Shown here one piece after another: positions 9,201-17,166 of a DNA stretch of 37,817 nt. The DNA lies in assembly GCA_021820405.1 (NCBI GenBank), contig JAKADQ010000004.1:1-37817 (forward strand), written 5' to 3'. The notes under the pieces are model-generated. The model saw nothing but the letters and a program-made list of their open reading frames with translations. It had not been told where the DNA came from and did no database searches. This DNA is from Thermoplasmata archaeon. GTDB lineage: Archaea; Thermoplasmatota; Thermoplasmata; Thermoplasmatales; Thermoplasmataceae. Each line of letters begins with the position of its first letter. Position 1 is the stretch's first letter. Made by a program: the position numbers and the translations under genes.

Positions 9201-10056
9201 ACCATGGTTCTCCGGAAGGTAGGTTTACTTCCGTGAAAGTAACAGTATAAAAGGCGGGAAAAACCACTGAAGGTGAAAGAGACCTGCCAATTACCGTGAA
9301 TCCTTTCTGGAAGAGGTACGTTGATCTGGGACCCGCGAGAAAAGCATAAGTCCCATTCGGAAGGCAGGCGACCATGCTGGACGAAGATGAAATATTGAAG
9401 TAAAACGGGGTTTCAGCATTAGTGGAAGAATTATTGAAGGATATTACGTTCCAGGGCATCCCTGAAGGGAGACCGCTTTCAGCAAATGTCACCTTGTAGA
9501 ACGCCGGGAAAGGGATATCTATGCTCGTGGGAGCTCCAGTGACATTGAAATAATAGGGCCCAAGATCCGTAGAAGCAGGACCGGTATAATAAACATAACT
9601 TCCATTGGCAAGGGATACGGAGATTGACGTACCAGACGATGAACTTACGATTCCCAAACTCATGTTAAAAAAAGCACCGAAGATAGGAGGTACTGGAAAA
9701 CTGCTGTTTTCGACCGTTACCTGCCATGGCATTCCTGCAGGCAGCCCGGTTTCCGTGAATGTCACTTTATACGATCCCACCAAATTGGACTGGATAGGAG
9801 ATTCGGCCGTCACGTTATAATTATGCAACAGCAAGTCTAATTTATTGGCGCCAGAATTTGTCGATGGCTTTGCTTGTGTTACCGATTGAGCGCTGGAACT
9901 TGAAGTCTGCAATCCTGATCTATCATAACCATGCGGCTGTATCGGGCTGCTTCCGTTCTTGGCTGGTATGACGTTGCCTGGAAGAGCACTCGCAACTGCT
10001 AACATGGAAACTATCATCAGAAACACAACTACAACTGCCAAAAATGCTTTGCGCAT
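6268..10056 (-). CDS. Giant repeat-built cell-surface protein
   Basis: A 1262-aa exported protein. Residues 1-25 are a signal peptide (short basic start, AVVVVFLMIVSMLAVASA core). The C-terminus has one membrane span (IVGAVVAIIAVVAVISV) followed by RKKH, so the bulk faces outside and is held by a C-terminal anchor. Between them lie about ten repeats of 80-95 residues that start FTExGLPxGxxW and end in an NGTY/FNVTG segment; a TGTVSP-SSWFSAGSSVTLTA block of the bacterial-repeat (InlB-like) type around residue 860; an unlabelled beta domain; and near the C-terminus a PEGA-like domain (YISGTVTPHNATVDINGH). Sequons are very frequent. The FTExGLPxGxxW repeat is common in Thermoplasmata surface proteins, including thermopsin tails. 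Likely an S-layer or adhesion component; no protease residues seen. Confidence 0.88.
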   Translation of the reverse strand: MRKAFLAVVVVFLMIVSMLAVASALPGNVIPAKNGSSPIQPHGYDRSGLQTSSSSAQSVTQAKPSTNSGANKLDLLLHNYNVTAESPIQSNLVGSYKVTFTETGLPAGMPWQVTVENSSFPVPPIFGAFFNMSLGIVSSSSGTSISVSLANGSYVYYTGPASTDLGPYYFNVTGAPTSIDIPFPAFYKVTFAESGLPSGMPWNVISFNNSSTNAETPFYFNISSSSSMVACLPNGTYAFLAGPRSTYLFQKGFTVIGRSLSPSVVFPAFYTVTFTEVNLPSGEPWFLMANSTSPSSYYVLYFNASNTVSKIAYLPTGGYNYRASENIFGIFSGPSVSGVFTVNTAPETVKVIFPVTYKITFTEKNLPEGADWSVSASNYDGSVYYYNTSSGSSMITYLLNGTYNYSGFWSSGGLSTPEREFNVTGAPLNLTVIFPVTYKITFTEENLPAGADWSVHAFDNNYSINYYNASSGSTKIAFLQNGTYNYTGSFSGVATPEREFNVTGAPLNLTVIFPVTYKITFTEENLPAGANWSVRASNSGVYYYNFSSGSSMIAYFPNGTYHYFGYFNGVTTPYHEFNVTGAPLNLTVIFPVTYKITFTEENLPAGAYWNTNAYNYNSSVSYYNTSFRSSMIAYLPNGTYNYSGSWSSGGLSTPYREFNVTGFPMTRYVVFPEAYSVVFTETGLPTGTTWYVSVYNSTTGHVHNSSSTSTITFSLYNGSYTYTVTTSLSGWKPSSSSGSFNVSGSPVNVPTITFSTTDHSVQFKESGLLTGTSWYVILNATEETSTSNNITFYVPNGNYSYTLETPVPGSPGTRYVVSPSSGTVTVSGSNVSENVFYSTQYYLTTGVSPAGTGTVSPSSSWFSAGSSVTLTAKAVSGYAFSSWSGSGTGSYTGTNNPSTLTMSGPVSETANFIQANVTHTPPIWAFDGAYLNLSFSITNNSGTTHGYTYYKIVNVYNTNETVYVLETLKFGSNTSVNSYQYFSWNSFPFAVNASMLSDLNSGVLGTQEKANVSFTTSMGTFKTDEISYASSISNATEYIDMHAGVVVALFQSNSTSKIKLELVSTNVPTTVVVEHTIYTITFTESGLPSGTSWTMTFNGVTNSSTNSVMTFSAPNGTYSFSASNLSDYYTVNYSGSISVKGNGVSIPIIYYHYAYISGTVTPHNATVDINGHSVSVTGSGLYNASETSGTYSIVVSESGYITYYNNVTLTSGQTKELNVTLNPVKTTPVPSSFPSLELYGIVGAVVAIIAVVAVISVMRKKH
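8243..8800 (-). repeat. Three near-identical 90-bp DNA repeats within the surface gene
   Basis: Nearly identical 90-bp blocks lie at 8243-8332, 8474-8563 and 8711-8800 (periods 231 and 237 bp). They encode the VTGAPLNLTVIFPVTYKITF segment and the following TEENLP. A second pair near 8100-8140 and 8811-8850 shares another near-identical stretch. The interior of each unit has diverged more than the shared blocks, which points to recent tandem duplication or gene conversion. Confidence 0.85.
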
Positions 10057-10250
10057 GCTCTAGTGAACTATCACCGTAATATTAACCATACAGTCACTGA
10101 AAGTGAGCTATTCGGCCAATTCATAAACCTGCTTTTCGCCCATGTAATGTATGCGCCCAATAGCAGCAAAGTCGCCGGACATTTTCCTGTCAAAGTGCTG
10201 AATATGGAGACGATTCATCCATCCAGTAAGTAAAAGACACTGCGTCCATC

Positions 10251-11213
10251 TCATGTATCGCCTTGTGAACTGCCATATTCAATGTAAGGATTATTATACG
10301 AGCCCCCGCGGTACGCAACCCAGTGATGGGGATTTATCTTCCTGAACCCTTCCTCTATCTCGTCGACCTCAGCGAAGTTTGCCGCATGCATTATGAAAAA
10401 CGAAAATTTGGAAAGGTTCTTGTAAAGCAGCATTCTGTTCTCAAGAAATTTATCCTGAAAGATGCGTGGGAGATACCTTTCGTACTGAGAAAGCATTATA
10501 ATATACACAATTAGCACACCTGTGGCCTTGTCAGCGTTAAACGACACCTCTTGGTAAATGACTCCATTATGGATCAGGTTATCCACCTTTCTTCTTAAAG
10601 TCCGCAACGGTATGGAGAGATCTTCTGAAAGTTTCGTCAGGTTCGCTTTTAGAGGATCTTGTCGCAACAGCCCGTTAACGATCGATAATTCCAACCTGCT
10701 TATTGAGTCGCTTTTCCTTGTAGTGCTTTTCATGATTTCGATTATGTTCTCGTCTTGCTTCATGCAATTGGGGAGAAGTTTCATTTTCCTTTTCAGATCA
10801 TCATCGTTGAAAGCGATCACCGACACAATACCAAAGTCTTTTTCAGTTACCTCGATCTTCCCGGAATCACCATAAACTTTGGAACGCAATGTTCCTACTA
10901 TGACTCTTTCAACAAAAGGCAGAGACTCAAAATCGTTGACTACCGCAACCGTAATTTCCTTGGACTGATTCATAAGAATGTGATAGCGCACCCACGGCAT
11001 GAACCTGTCATTTGCGTAAAACTTGATTGCATTTATGAACCCGGAATCGAATAACTCGCTCAACCTGTTCCTTACAACCTGGGGATGGATATGCAATTCC
11101 TTGGCTATCCTGTATACACACGGCCTGTTTGAAAATCTGTCAAGGCCATCCATAGGCCACTGGAATTTTTTGATGATGTCTCTTGATATCCTGTCGAACA
11201 TGACAACTGACAT
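10251..11213 (-). CDS. Double winged-helix transcriptional regulator (Lrp/AsnC-like)
   Basis: A 320-aa protein with two helix-turn-helix regions. The first is at about residues 32-60 (YRIAKELHIHPQVVRNRLSELFDSGFI). The second is at about 175-215 (NLTKLSEDLSIPLRTLRRKVDNLIHNGVI). Each is followed by an alpha/beta segment of the type that follows AsnC-like HTHs, so the protein is a tandem duplication of an HTH plus sensor unit. It probably binds DNA as a repressor or activator. A TATA-like ATATAAGCATAAAG lies about 25-35 nt upstream of the ATG. It sits in line with, and before, the 10056 surface gene, so it may control that gene; this is inference from position only. Confidence 0.8.
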   Translation of the reverse strand: MSVVMFDRISRDIIKKFQWPMDGLDRFSNRPCVYRIAKELHIHPQVVRNRLSELFDSGFINAIKFYANDRFMPWVRYHILMNQSKEITVAVVNDFESLPFVERVIVGTLRSKVYGDSGKIEVTEKDFGIVSVIAFNDDDLKRKMKLLPNCMKQDENIIEIMKSTTRKSDSISRLELSIVNGLLRQDPLKANLTKLSEDLSIPLRTLRRKVDNLIHNGVIYQEVSFNADKATGVLIVYIIMLSQYERYLPRIFQDKFLENRMLLYKNLSKFSFFIMHAANFAEVDEIEEGFRKINPHHWVAYRGGSYNNPYIEYGSSQGDT

Positions 11214-11429
11214 ACAGCAACGAAGAATCTAAAAACTTTATGCTTATATGTATAGCGAATGCTAAAATTATAAACCCTTTGTGGTGTATATATCCAACAT
11301 TCAAAAAAGAAATGTCCAGGAATATTGAGAGATGATAGTCTGGAAATGAGCCATTGATAGACCTGTACCAAAGTATGCCACAAATAATGCAAATGGGCTT
11401 TATGATTTTTGGTGGGATGAATGGAACCT

Positions 11430-11809
11430 TTAATCCGCGAAGATGCCATTACCTTTCAGGTAGAGCCCTCCACGGACAGCGGTCTTTACAGTGGTCTTCT
11501 CTTCCAGGATTGTGGATGCAGTCCTCATTTCATCCGCCCTGATCCTGATCATCAGGCAATCTCCCCTGTTTCTTGGATTGAACTGGAATAGAATTCCCCT
11601 CACCTCTGCGCAGCCCACGTACATATCAAGAGATCGATGTGCGAATCTCTCCCTGACAGATGGAAATCCAGAGAGATTGTGTCAGCCTCCTTCTCCAGGA
11701 TGGGAATTACAGAATGCTGCTGATCCACCGATATTGTTACCCTGATGTCAAGAACCCTCTTAATATCGCGATATGGGATTTTAGGTCACTTCCCTTGTTC
11801 ACGGGTCAT
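11430..11809 (-). pseudogene. Decayed small gene coupled to paralog member D
   Basis: An ATG at 11809 overlaps the stop of the 12744-11806 gene (ATGA junction), as if the two were once translationally coupled. The frame reads seven codons, meets TGA, then continues as IKRVLDIRVTISVDQQHSVI and DTISLDFHLS; coding then appears to switch frame and run through GDCLMIRIRADEMRTASTIL to the stop at 11430. So at least one stop and one frameshift break it. The residues ISVDQ, LMIRIRADEMR resemble a small alpha/beta protein of KEOPS Pcc1 style, but that is only an impression. Sequencing error cannot be excluded. Confidence 0.35.
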
Positions 11810-12744
11810 ATCCATTCCCAAACCTCGTCATCCAGTTCAGAATAATATTCCAGGAGCGGATGCGATCCATGATCTGACATCAGCGTATTCATCATTATCG
11901 AAACATATTCGTCAGCTTCTGCTGCGGGAACGAATGTGGTATCGAATAATCTTCCATTCTCTATAGTAAGGAAGAACGCTATCCTGGGAATTCTTGCCTC
12001 ATTTCCTCTTTTCCTGCCCTCAACAAGAGACTTTTCATATACATATGATTCGTATACATTGTCCGCGATGGATATCGGTGTGACGCCTTCGGCAACAACA
12101 GGTTTCGATGTATATAGAAGAACCTTTATCCCTTCATCGGTAACCGCTCTTCCCTCTACCTCTGCAACCGCATCGAGGTGGTTATCAGCCATGTATTTCA
12201 TCAACTTGCTGTCATCCGGGAAATTCATGGAATAACGCACAACCGCAAGCGGTGTCTGTCTATGCATTGAATCCATTCTCTCCCTGAGGGAACGGGAGTG
12301 TGTGAGATTGACTATCCTGAAATTTTGGTTCTTTCCAATCACTCCAGAAAGAATGTCATTGATCTCATGGAGCTTGCTTCTGTGGAACCTGAAATCAAGG
12401 TAGAGTTCGTCCCTGAGCAGATATGCATCATTTAGCGCAATCGATGGTGCTTCCAGAAGATTGCTTATTATCTTCATCCCCTCAACGTTGTTGATCCTTT
12501 CTGTTATCGAATAATAGGATCTCTTCTCCACCATGCCTTTCCTTGAGAGGATGGGATTCATGGACGGTGCAGGCTTACCGGATTTTTGAAAGAAAAGCTG
12601 AATGTATGTCTTATCCTCCTCAGCGAATGTGTATGCAGGTATCCTCTGATCCATCCTTGCAATCAACTCAAATATGCCAGTGTGTTGCTTGACTGCAATC
12701 ACGCATCTTCTATCCAGTTTTGCGTTGATTTCACTTATCTTCAT
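11806..12744 (-). CDS. Uncharacterised paralog-family protein, member D
   Basis: A 312-aa soluble protein, the best-conserved member beside 5205. It carries EEDKTYIQLFFQKS near residue 42, YSITERINNVEGMKIISNLL near 78, LYLDFRFHRSKLHEINDIL near 118, PLAVVRYSMNFP near 165, a C-terminal IPRIAFFLTIENGRL block with FVPAAEADEYV, and the VWEWI terminus. A GAGGAG ribosome site sits five bases before the ATG, and the gene lies 41 bp downstream of the broken triple-repeat gene, so they were probably one transcript. No domain of known function is visible. Its stop overlaps the start of the decayed gene at 11809. Confidence 0.8.
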   Translation of the reverse strand: MKISEINAKLDRRCVIAVKQHTGIFELIARMDQRIPAYTFAEEDKTYIQLFFQKSGKPAPSMNPILSRKGMVEKRSYYSITERINNVEGMKIISNLLEAPSIALNDAYLLRDELYLDFRFHRSKLHEINDILSGVIGKNQNFRIVNLTHSRSLRERMDSMHRQTPLAVVRYSMNFPDDSKLMKYMADNHLDAVAEVEGRAVTDEGIKVLLYTSKPVVAEGVTPISIADNVYESYVYEKSLVEGRKRGNEARIPRIAFFLTIENGRLFDTTFVPAAEADEYVSIMMNTLMSDHGSHPLLEYYSELDDEVWEWI

Positions 12745-12784
12745 ACTCCTCGCCTTTTATGGTTGTTTGCCGCATTCATTTTTT

Positions 12785-13326
12785 TCATCCCTTCAACCTG
12801 TCAATAAGCGTGCTGACTTCCTTCCTTGTCAATTCGGATAAATCCGTTTTCTTCAGTTCCTTCATGTATCGCGAGGTGATGTCCATCCTCTTATCTGTCC
12901 CCTAAAGGTTCTTTATGAATTGCAACTGCTTACTTGTCGCCGGAGAACCCGAGGGATCTCCGGGCCAACTCCCTTCATTCCAGCAAGGATGTCTATCAAC
13001 TCCGAAGCTTCGTGCATGGAAAGCGCGTTGATGGAGTATTTCCTGCTCTCGCTAAGGTATTTCTTAGCTGCGTCCTTTCGTTCATCTGAATCCTGCAGCC
13101 TCGCGAGGAAGGTTATCTGCTTTCCCGTTGCGAATACCTCTTCCCAAGGAGTTTCCCCATCGGACCCAAGAATCTTCACATTCTTCATCTTGTCGATCAG
13201 CGCGGATGCATCGGACTTTCCCTTTTCCTTCAGGGATCTCTGGGATATCTCATCCCTCTCATGAGATGCATTCCTCAACTTGCGTGTGAAGGATAACTGG
13301 CTCTGTGTTGCCTGCCGATCAGTCAT
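12785..13326 (-). pseudogene. Broken three-repeat protein (ATxKQLxFI...EAS-LID type)
   Basis: From the ATG at 13326 an open frame runs 137 codons to 12913 and contains two copies of a repeat: QATQSQLSFTRKL...ASALIDKM and ATGKQITFLARL...EASELIDIL. A third copy, PATSKQLQFIKNL...RKEVSTLIDRL, lies in another frame down to 12785, so a frameshift near 12940 separates it. That copy also holds an in-frame TAG at 12902-12904. Repeats of this pattern occur in small phage- and plasmid-associated proteins and presumably form helical hairpins; no activity is known to me. The first two repeats could still be made as a truncated protein. Confidence 0.6.
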
Positions 13327-13378
13327 TTTGACTCATTGCGAATTTCTATTTTATCTTTTAACAAATTTTCATATGTCC

Positions 13379-13425
13379 AGTCGCAAGGAAGCTCCAATCC
13401 TTCAGGATGGGGGGGAATTGCGACT
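13379..13425 (+). repeat. Inverted repeat and IS605-type end motif before tnpB
   Basis: AGTCGCAA (13379-13386) and TTGCGACT (13418-13425) are an exact 8-bp inverted pair. Between them sits ATCC-TTCA-GGAT followed by a run of G. A TTCAG-loop hairpin followed by G-run is typical of TnpB-element ends. Whether this is the left end of the tnpB at 13457 or the right end of a lost element is not clear. Confidence 0.45.
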
Positions 13426-13456
13426 CAATCCTATATTAAATTATCATATCAATATT

Positions 13457-14588
13457 GTGATCAAGACCATTCAAATCAAATTGCTTCCTGATGAGAGACA
13501 GAAAGAAGCGCTTATCGAAACCTTTGCTAGGTTCAATGATGCATGCAATTTTGCTTCCAGAATAGTCTTTGAAAGGAATCCAGATAACAAGATTTTCCTC
13601 CAGAAGATCGTGTACAGCGAGATAAGGGAGAAATTCGGACTTGCGGCACAGCTTGCCATCAGGGCCATAGCAAAGGTTGTTGAAACCTATAAGGCTGATA
13701 AGACATCTTTCCATGGGTTCAGGGATTTTGGTTCCATTGTATATGATCAGAGGACCCTGAGCTTCAAGGGCATGGATCGGGTAAGCATCAGCACTACAAA
13801 TGGAAGGATAAGAATCCCCATAACCATTGAAAAATATTGTGAAACTCCTTTTGAAAGGATCAGGGGTCAGTGTGATCTCGTCAGGAAAAACAAAATGTTC
13901 TATCTTCATGGTTGCCGTTGAAGTTCCAGAAGAACCCGTCTTCAAACCGGAGGACATCATTGGCATTGACATGGGCATCGTGAACATCGCCGTGGATTCC
14001 ACTGAGAAATATTATTCCGGTGATCAGATCAATGAGATCAGGGGGTGTAATGCCGATCTCACTTCCAGGCTACAAACTGTGGGAACCAGATCCGCAAAAT
14101 ACCATTTGAAGAAACTCTCCGGGAAGGAGAGCAGGTTCGCCATGAATACCAACCTTGTGATATCCAAGGAGATTGTTCAGAAAGCCAAAGGCACCTCCTC
14201 TGCGATTACCATTGAAGACCTCAATGGAATTAGGATGAGGATGACCGTTAGGAAAGGCAACAGGTACATCCATAATTCGTGGGCTTTCAACCATCTCAGG
14301 TAGTTTATAGAATACAAGGCAAGGGAAGTTGGCATTCCCGTCATACCCATTGATCCGCATAACACCAACAGGGAATGCCCCAAATGCCATACCATAAGCA
14401 GGAAGAACAGGTCGGAACAATCCGGGTTCAAATGTATTTTCTGCGGTCTTGATGGAGAAGCGGATTTCATCGCATCCCTCAATATCAGGAACATGGGTGC
14501 TGTCAACCATCCTATTGTAACGGGTGCTATTTTTGATCATTCGATCCTCCCAGTTCCAACCTCAGATGCTTTAGCTCGAAGTAACTGA
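13457..14588 (+). pseudogene. tnpB: TnpB (IS200/IS605 family), broken by a frameshift and a TAG
   Basis: TnpB is the RNA-guided nuclease ancestor of Cas12, encoded by IS605-type elements. The frame starts at the GTG at 13457 (VIKTIQIKLLPDERQKEALI, the usual N-terminus) and runs to 13921. One extra G near 13911 shifts it, and coding continues in the next frame as VAVEVPEEPVFK. RuvC-I (IGIDMGIVNIAVDS), RuvC-II (TIEDLNGI), the zinc ribbon (CPKCH...CIFCG) and RuvC-III (GEADFIASLNI) are all present. A second lesion is a TAG at 14301-14303 in AFNHLR-FIEYK, where relatives usually have glutamine. No tnpA is present nearby. The gene ends inside the right-end hairpin. About 375 codons, normal length for the family. 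Confidence 0.9.
14562..14588 (+). repeat. IS605-type right-end hairpin, copy 2
   Basis: TCAGATGCTT (14562-14571) pairs with AAGTAACTGA (14579-14588) with one mismatch around the 7-base loop TAGCTCG. The tnpB stop codon TGA is the last three bases. Copy 1 at 1589-1610 has the same loop and inner stem. In active TnpB elements the guide RNA scaffold ends close to this point, with the guide taken from the next bases (about 14589 on). Confidence 0.55.
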
Positions 14589-14895
14589 CACAGTCATGGA
14601 GTGTTTCAACGACATTCTACACTTTCCCTGAGCCCCGGGAAGAGCAATCGCGATCATGGACCTACATACACAGATTACGGTTACTATTTAGATAAACCTT
14701 CTCATGATCCGAATGGAACACCGTTAAGCTGGCATTGTATCTAAATCGGATCAAAATACGCATTAAGGTGTGAAATTCGCCTAGATCCAAACATGGGTTA
14801 TAACAGTACATTAAAGTCAACTATCCCCCCCTGACTGAAGGGGCTTGCTGCTGGTCTCCCCCACGCTTTTATAAATCGTGAACTAATATACTGGC
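14589..14895. other. Gene-free stretch with a second IS605-type end motif
   Basis: No gene is supported. At 14825-14846, read on the minus strand, AAGCCCCTTCAGTCAGGGGG has the same TTCAG-hairpin-plus-G-run layout as 13390-13413, in the opposite orientation. It is probably the orphan end of a lost TnpB-type element. A TATA-like TTTATAAATC at 14869-14878 serves the next gene. Confidence 0.4.
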
Positions 14896-15087
14896 ATGGA
14901 TAGAAAAAAGGTTGCAAATTGGTGGTTCATGTCTTCACTTTTAGGAGTTGTAATAGAAGCTTATGTGATATATACTGCTTTTAGCCCGTTCAATCTGCTA
15001 CTTACTGCTGTTGCTTCCGTTATTGAGTTTCTTTTTTTAATCAATTTATATGCATCGAAAAAATTTAATCGCCCTCAACGTAACTGA
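14896..15087 (+). CDS. Small two-span membrane protein
   Basis: A 63-aa protein with two hydrophobic stretches (about residues 9-28 and 32-51: FMSSLLGVVIEAYVIYTAF and LLLTAVASVIEFLFLINLY) and a basic C-terminus (KKFNRPQRN). A TATA-like TTTATAAATC sits about 20-25 nt before the ATG, consistent with a leaderless mRNA and a real gene. Two-helix proteins of this size can be holin-, toxin- or subunit-like; nothing here decides between them. The 3' neighbour is the equally small ORF at 15205. Confidence 0.55.
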   Translation: MDRKKVANWWFMSSLLGVVIEAYVIYTAFSPFNLLLTAVASVIEFLFLINLYASKKFNRPQRN

Positions 15088-15204
15088 TTTAATAAAACAA
15101 TACCAGATGAATCAGTAAAATCAGCCATTTGCTCATTTTTAATTTGAAGAATAAGACATATTCACCATGGGATATTGCTTATCAGACCAATAGGCAGTGA
15201 TTGA

Positions 15205-15342
15205 ATGACCGAACTTATATCAGACAATGGAAAATGGGCAATCAAGATTGAGAGACGTTGCTTTAGAGGACAGATCCGTGAGATTCTTATTGAAAAAGTG
15301 TATGACAATACATTTGAATTGGCAAATGTTGATGATTCTTAA
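15205..15342 (+). CDS. Possible 45-residue protein
   Basis: An ATG-started frame of 45 codons with balanced composition: MTELISDNGKWAIKIERR...GQIREILIEKVYDNTF. It has alternating charged and hydrophobic residues, as in a small beta-rich domain, and no frame breaks. There is no clear TATA or ribosome site, and no family is recognised. It may be the start of a lost longer gene. Confidence 0.35.
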   Translation: MTELISDNGKWAIKIERRCFRGQIREILIEKVYDNTFELANVDDS

Positions 15343-15449
15343 ATTCAATTGGTAAAATCTCCAGACGGTTTCCATAAAAATATGAAATTTAAATATTCTG
15401 CTGCTACTACTTCGATTTATTAAAATACACTTTACCCATTATTAAAATA

Positions 15450-16238
15450 ATGAAAATGGATAACCACAATGTCACCGACCTGAATTCGGATGGGCTCCCT
15501 TTTTTCAAAAAAAATTCTAAAGCATATGCTGAAAGTTTGACACATAGATCAGGAGATGATTTATCAGTTCTTATCGATAGGCTTCCCGATGGTGAAGGTA
15601 TCAGGGCACTCGATGTTGCAACCGGGACCGGATTTACTGGATTCCGTTTAGCACAAAAATACAAACTGGTAGTTGGCTTAGATGTTACAAGCGAAATGCT
15701 GCAGGAAGCCAGAAATTTTTCCATTAAGAAAAAAATGGATAATATTGTTTTTGTTCTAGGGAGATCTGAAAAAATGCCCTTTCTGAATGACACATTTGAC
15801 GTTGTCACTTGCCGAAGAGCAGCTCATCATTTTACTGACAGAGAAAGATTCGTAGGAGAGGTCAGGAGGGTTCTCAGGCAAGGAGGAACCTTTGGATTCG
15901 TTGATATGGTTTCCCCTGATAATGACATTAATGATTCGTTTAACAAACTTGAAAGATTAAGGGACCCAACGCATTTATCAGCTGGAACTAAAACTTTCTG
16001 GGAAAAAACTCTATCAAAAGCAGGTTTCATCATTAATTTCTCACAAACATTCCAGGAAAGAATTAGCTTTGAGAAATGGCTTAGTCCCGTGAGACCGGAT
16101 GATGATGCTGGAAAAAAATGTCGCAATTATCTTGAGAAAAATGAACCTCTTAAAAAGATGCTTTCCTTTCAGGATGACTCAATTATTAAAACAAGACTTG
16201 TTATGACTTCAATATCCGCAGGTATAAAGGAAACCTGA
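15450..16238 (+). CDS. SAM-dependent methyltransferase (class I, UbiE-like)
   Basis: A 262-aa cytosolic methyltransferase. Motif I, the SAM-binding glycine loop, is LDVATGTGFTGF near residue 52. The acidic residue of motif II is in VVGLDVTSEML near 77. Motif post-II/III is MPFLNDTFDVVTCRRAAHHF near 110, and VRRVLRQGGTFGFVDM near 145 matches motif V of the family. This arrangement fits Methyltransf_11 enzymes acting on small molecules or quinones, but the substrate is unknown. TATA-like TTTATTAAAATA lies about 25-35 nt upstream. The DUF72 gene follows after four bases, so the two are surely co-transcribed. Confidence 0.85.
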   Translation: MKMDNHNVTDLNSDGLPFFKKNSKAYAESLTHRSGDDLSVLIDRLPDGEGIRALDVATGTGFTGFRLAQKYKLVVGLDVTSEMLQEARNFSIKKKMDNIVFVLGRSEKMPFLNDTFDVVTCRRAAHHFTDRERFVGEVRRVLRQGGTFGFVDMVSPDNDINDSFNKLERLRDPTHLSAGTKTFWEKTLSKAGFIINFSQTFQERISFEKWLSPVRPDDDAGKKCRNYLEKNEPLKKMLSFQDDSIIKTRLVMTSISAGIKET

Positions 16239-16242
16239 ATTT

Positions 16243-17058
16243 ATGGCAGAGGCTTATTCCTTGAAAATTTTCACTGGCACGTCTGGGTGGAGCTATGAAA
16301 AGTGGAAGGGAGTTTTCTATCCTGATGGAATAAGACCAGATAAATACCTGGAATATTATTCGTCCCTTTACAATGCTGTTGAAATAGACTCAACTTTCTA
16401 TAACATACCCGATGAGAAAACTATACTTAAATGGAAAAAATCAACACCGGATGGTTTTATATTTTGCCCGAAAATGTTCCAACATATTACGCATGAAATG
16501 AAACTTATGGGAACAGAAAAATTTGTTGATGTCTTTGCCGAAAGAATGGCGGCTCTTAGAGAAAAACTCGGAATGATACTTATTCAATTGCCACCTTCCC
16601 TGAAATTCAGGAATAAAGGGGTCATCATTGAATTTCTACAGGGTCTTCCGTCTGACTTCAAGTTTGCCATAGAATTCAGAGACATATCATGGTTTAACGA
16701 TGATATCTATTCATTGCTTGAAAAATATAACATAACAGTTACCTGGTCCGATACACCGTTTGTTGCAAGACGGTATAAAATAACTGACAGGAATATCTAT
16801 TTGAGACTCGTTGGCGATCGTAATATTAAAGAATCTGAATTCGGTAAAATTTCCGTTGATAAGGAGAAATCAGTTGATGACTGGACGTCGAAAATGAAGG
16901 AAATGGAAAACGAATTTGACCATGCTTTCGTCTTTGCGAATAATCACTATCAGGGGTTCGCGCCAGGAACAATAAATTTATTACGTAAAAAACTTGGTAT
17001 GCAGGAAATCAGGTTCCCAGTTACCAGTATTAAAAAAGATCAAAAAACCCTTTTCTGA
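16243..17058 (+). CDS. DUF72 family protein (YecE-like)
   Basis: A 271-aa TIM-barrel-type protein of the DUF72 family. Signatures: FTGTSGWSYEKWKGVFYP at the N-terminus, YSSLYNAVEIDSTFYNIP near residue 40, FCPKMFQHITHE near 75, ILIQLPPSLKF near 105, FAIEFRDISWF near 138, and VFANNHYQGFAPGTI near 227. Those cover the whole family and the length is normal. Its biochemical role is unknown; some members are linked to iron-sulfur or nucleic-acid functions. It lies four bases downstream of the methyltransferase, suggesting a shared pathway. Confidence 0.9.
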   Translation: MAEAYSLKIFTGTSGWSYEKWKGVFYPDGIRPDKYLEYYSSLYNAVEIDSTFYNIPDEKTILKWKKSTPDGFIFCPKMFQHITHEMKLMGTEKFVDVFAERMAALREKLGMILIQLPPSLKFRNKGVIIEFLQGLPSDFKFAIEFRDISWFNDDIYSLLEKYNITVTWSDTPFVARRYKITDRNIYLRLVGDRNIKESEFGKISVDKEKSVDDWTSKMKEMENEFDHAFVFANNHYQGFAPGTINLLRKKLGMQEIRFPVTSIKKDQKTLF

Positions 17059-17166
17059 TTCGCAATTTTACCTTTTTTCTCGTCAATGATAATCTTGGTT
17101 TAATTGAAATCAGCCTTAATCAAGGCAGAAATGAACGCCTCAATGCCATAGAAATGGGCGGAATTT

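Noticed and set aside
12733-12773. A 12-codon frame MNAANNHKRRGV overlapping the start of paralog D, as if a leader peptide.
   Set aside because: No ribosome site of its own and no regulatory structure visible; likely chance.
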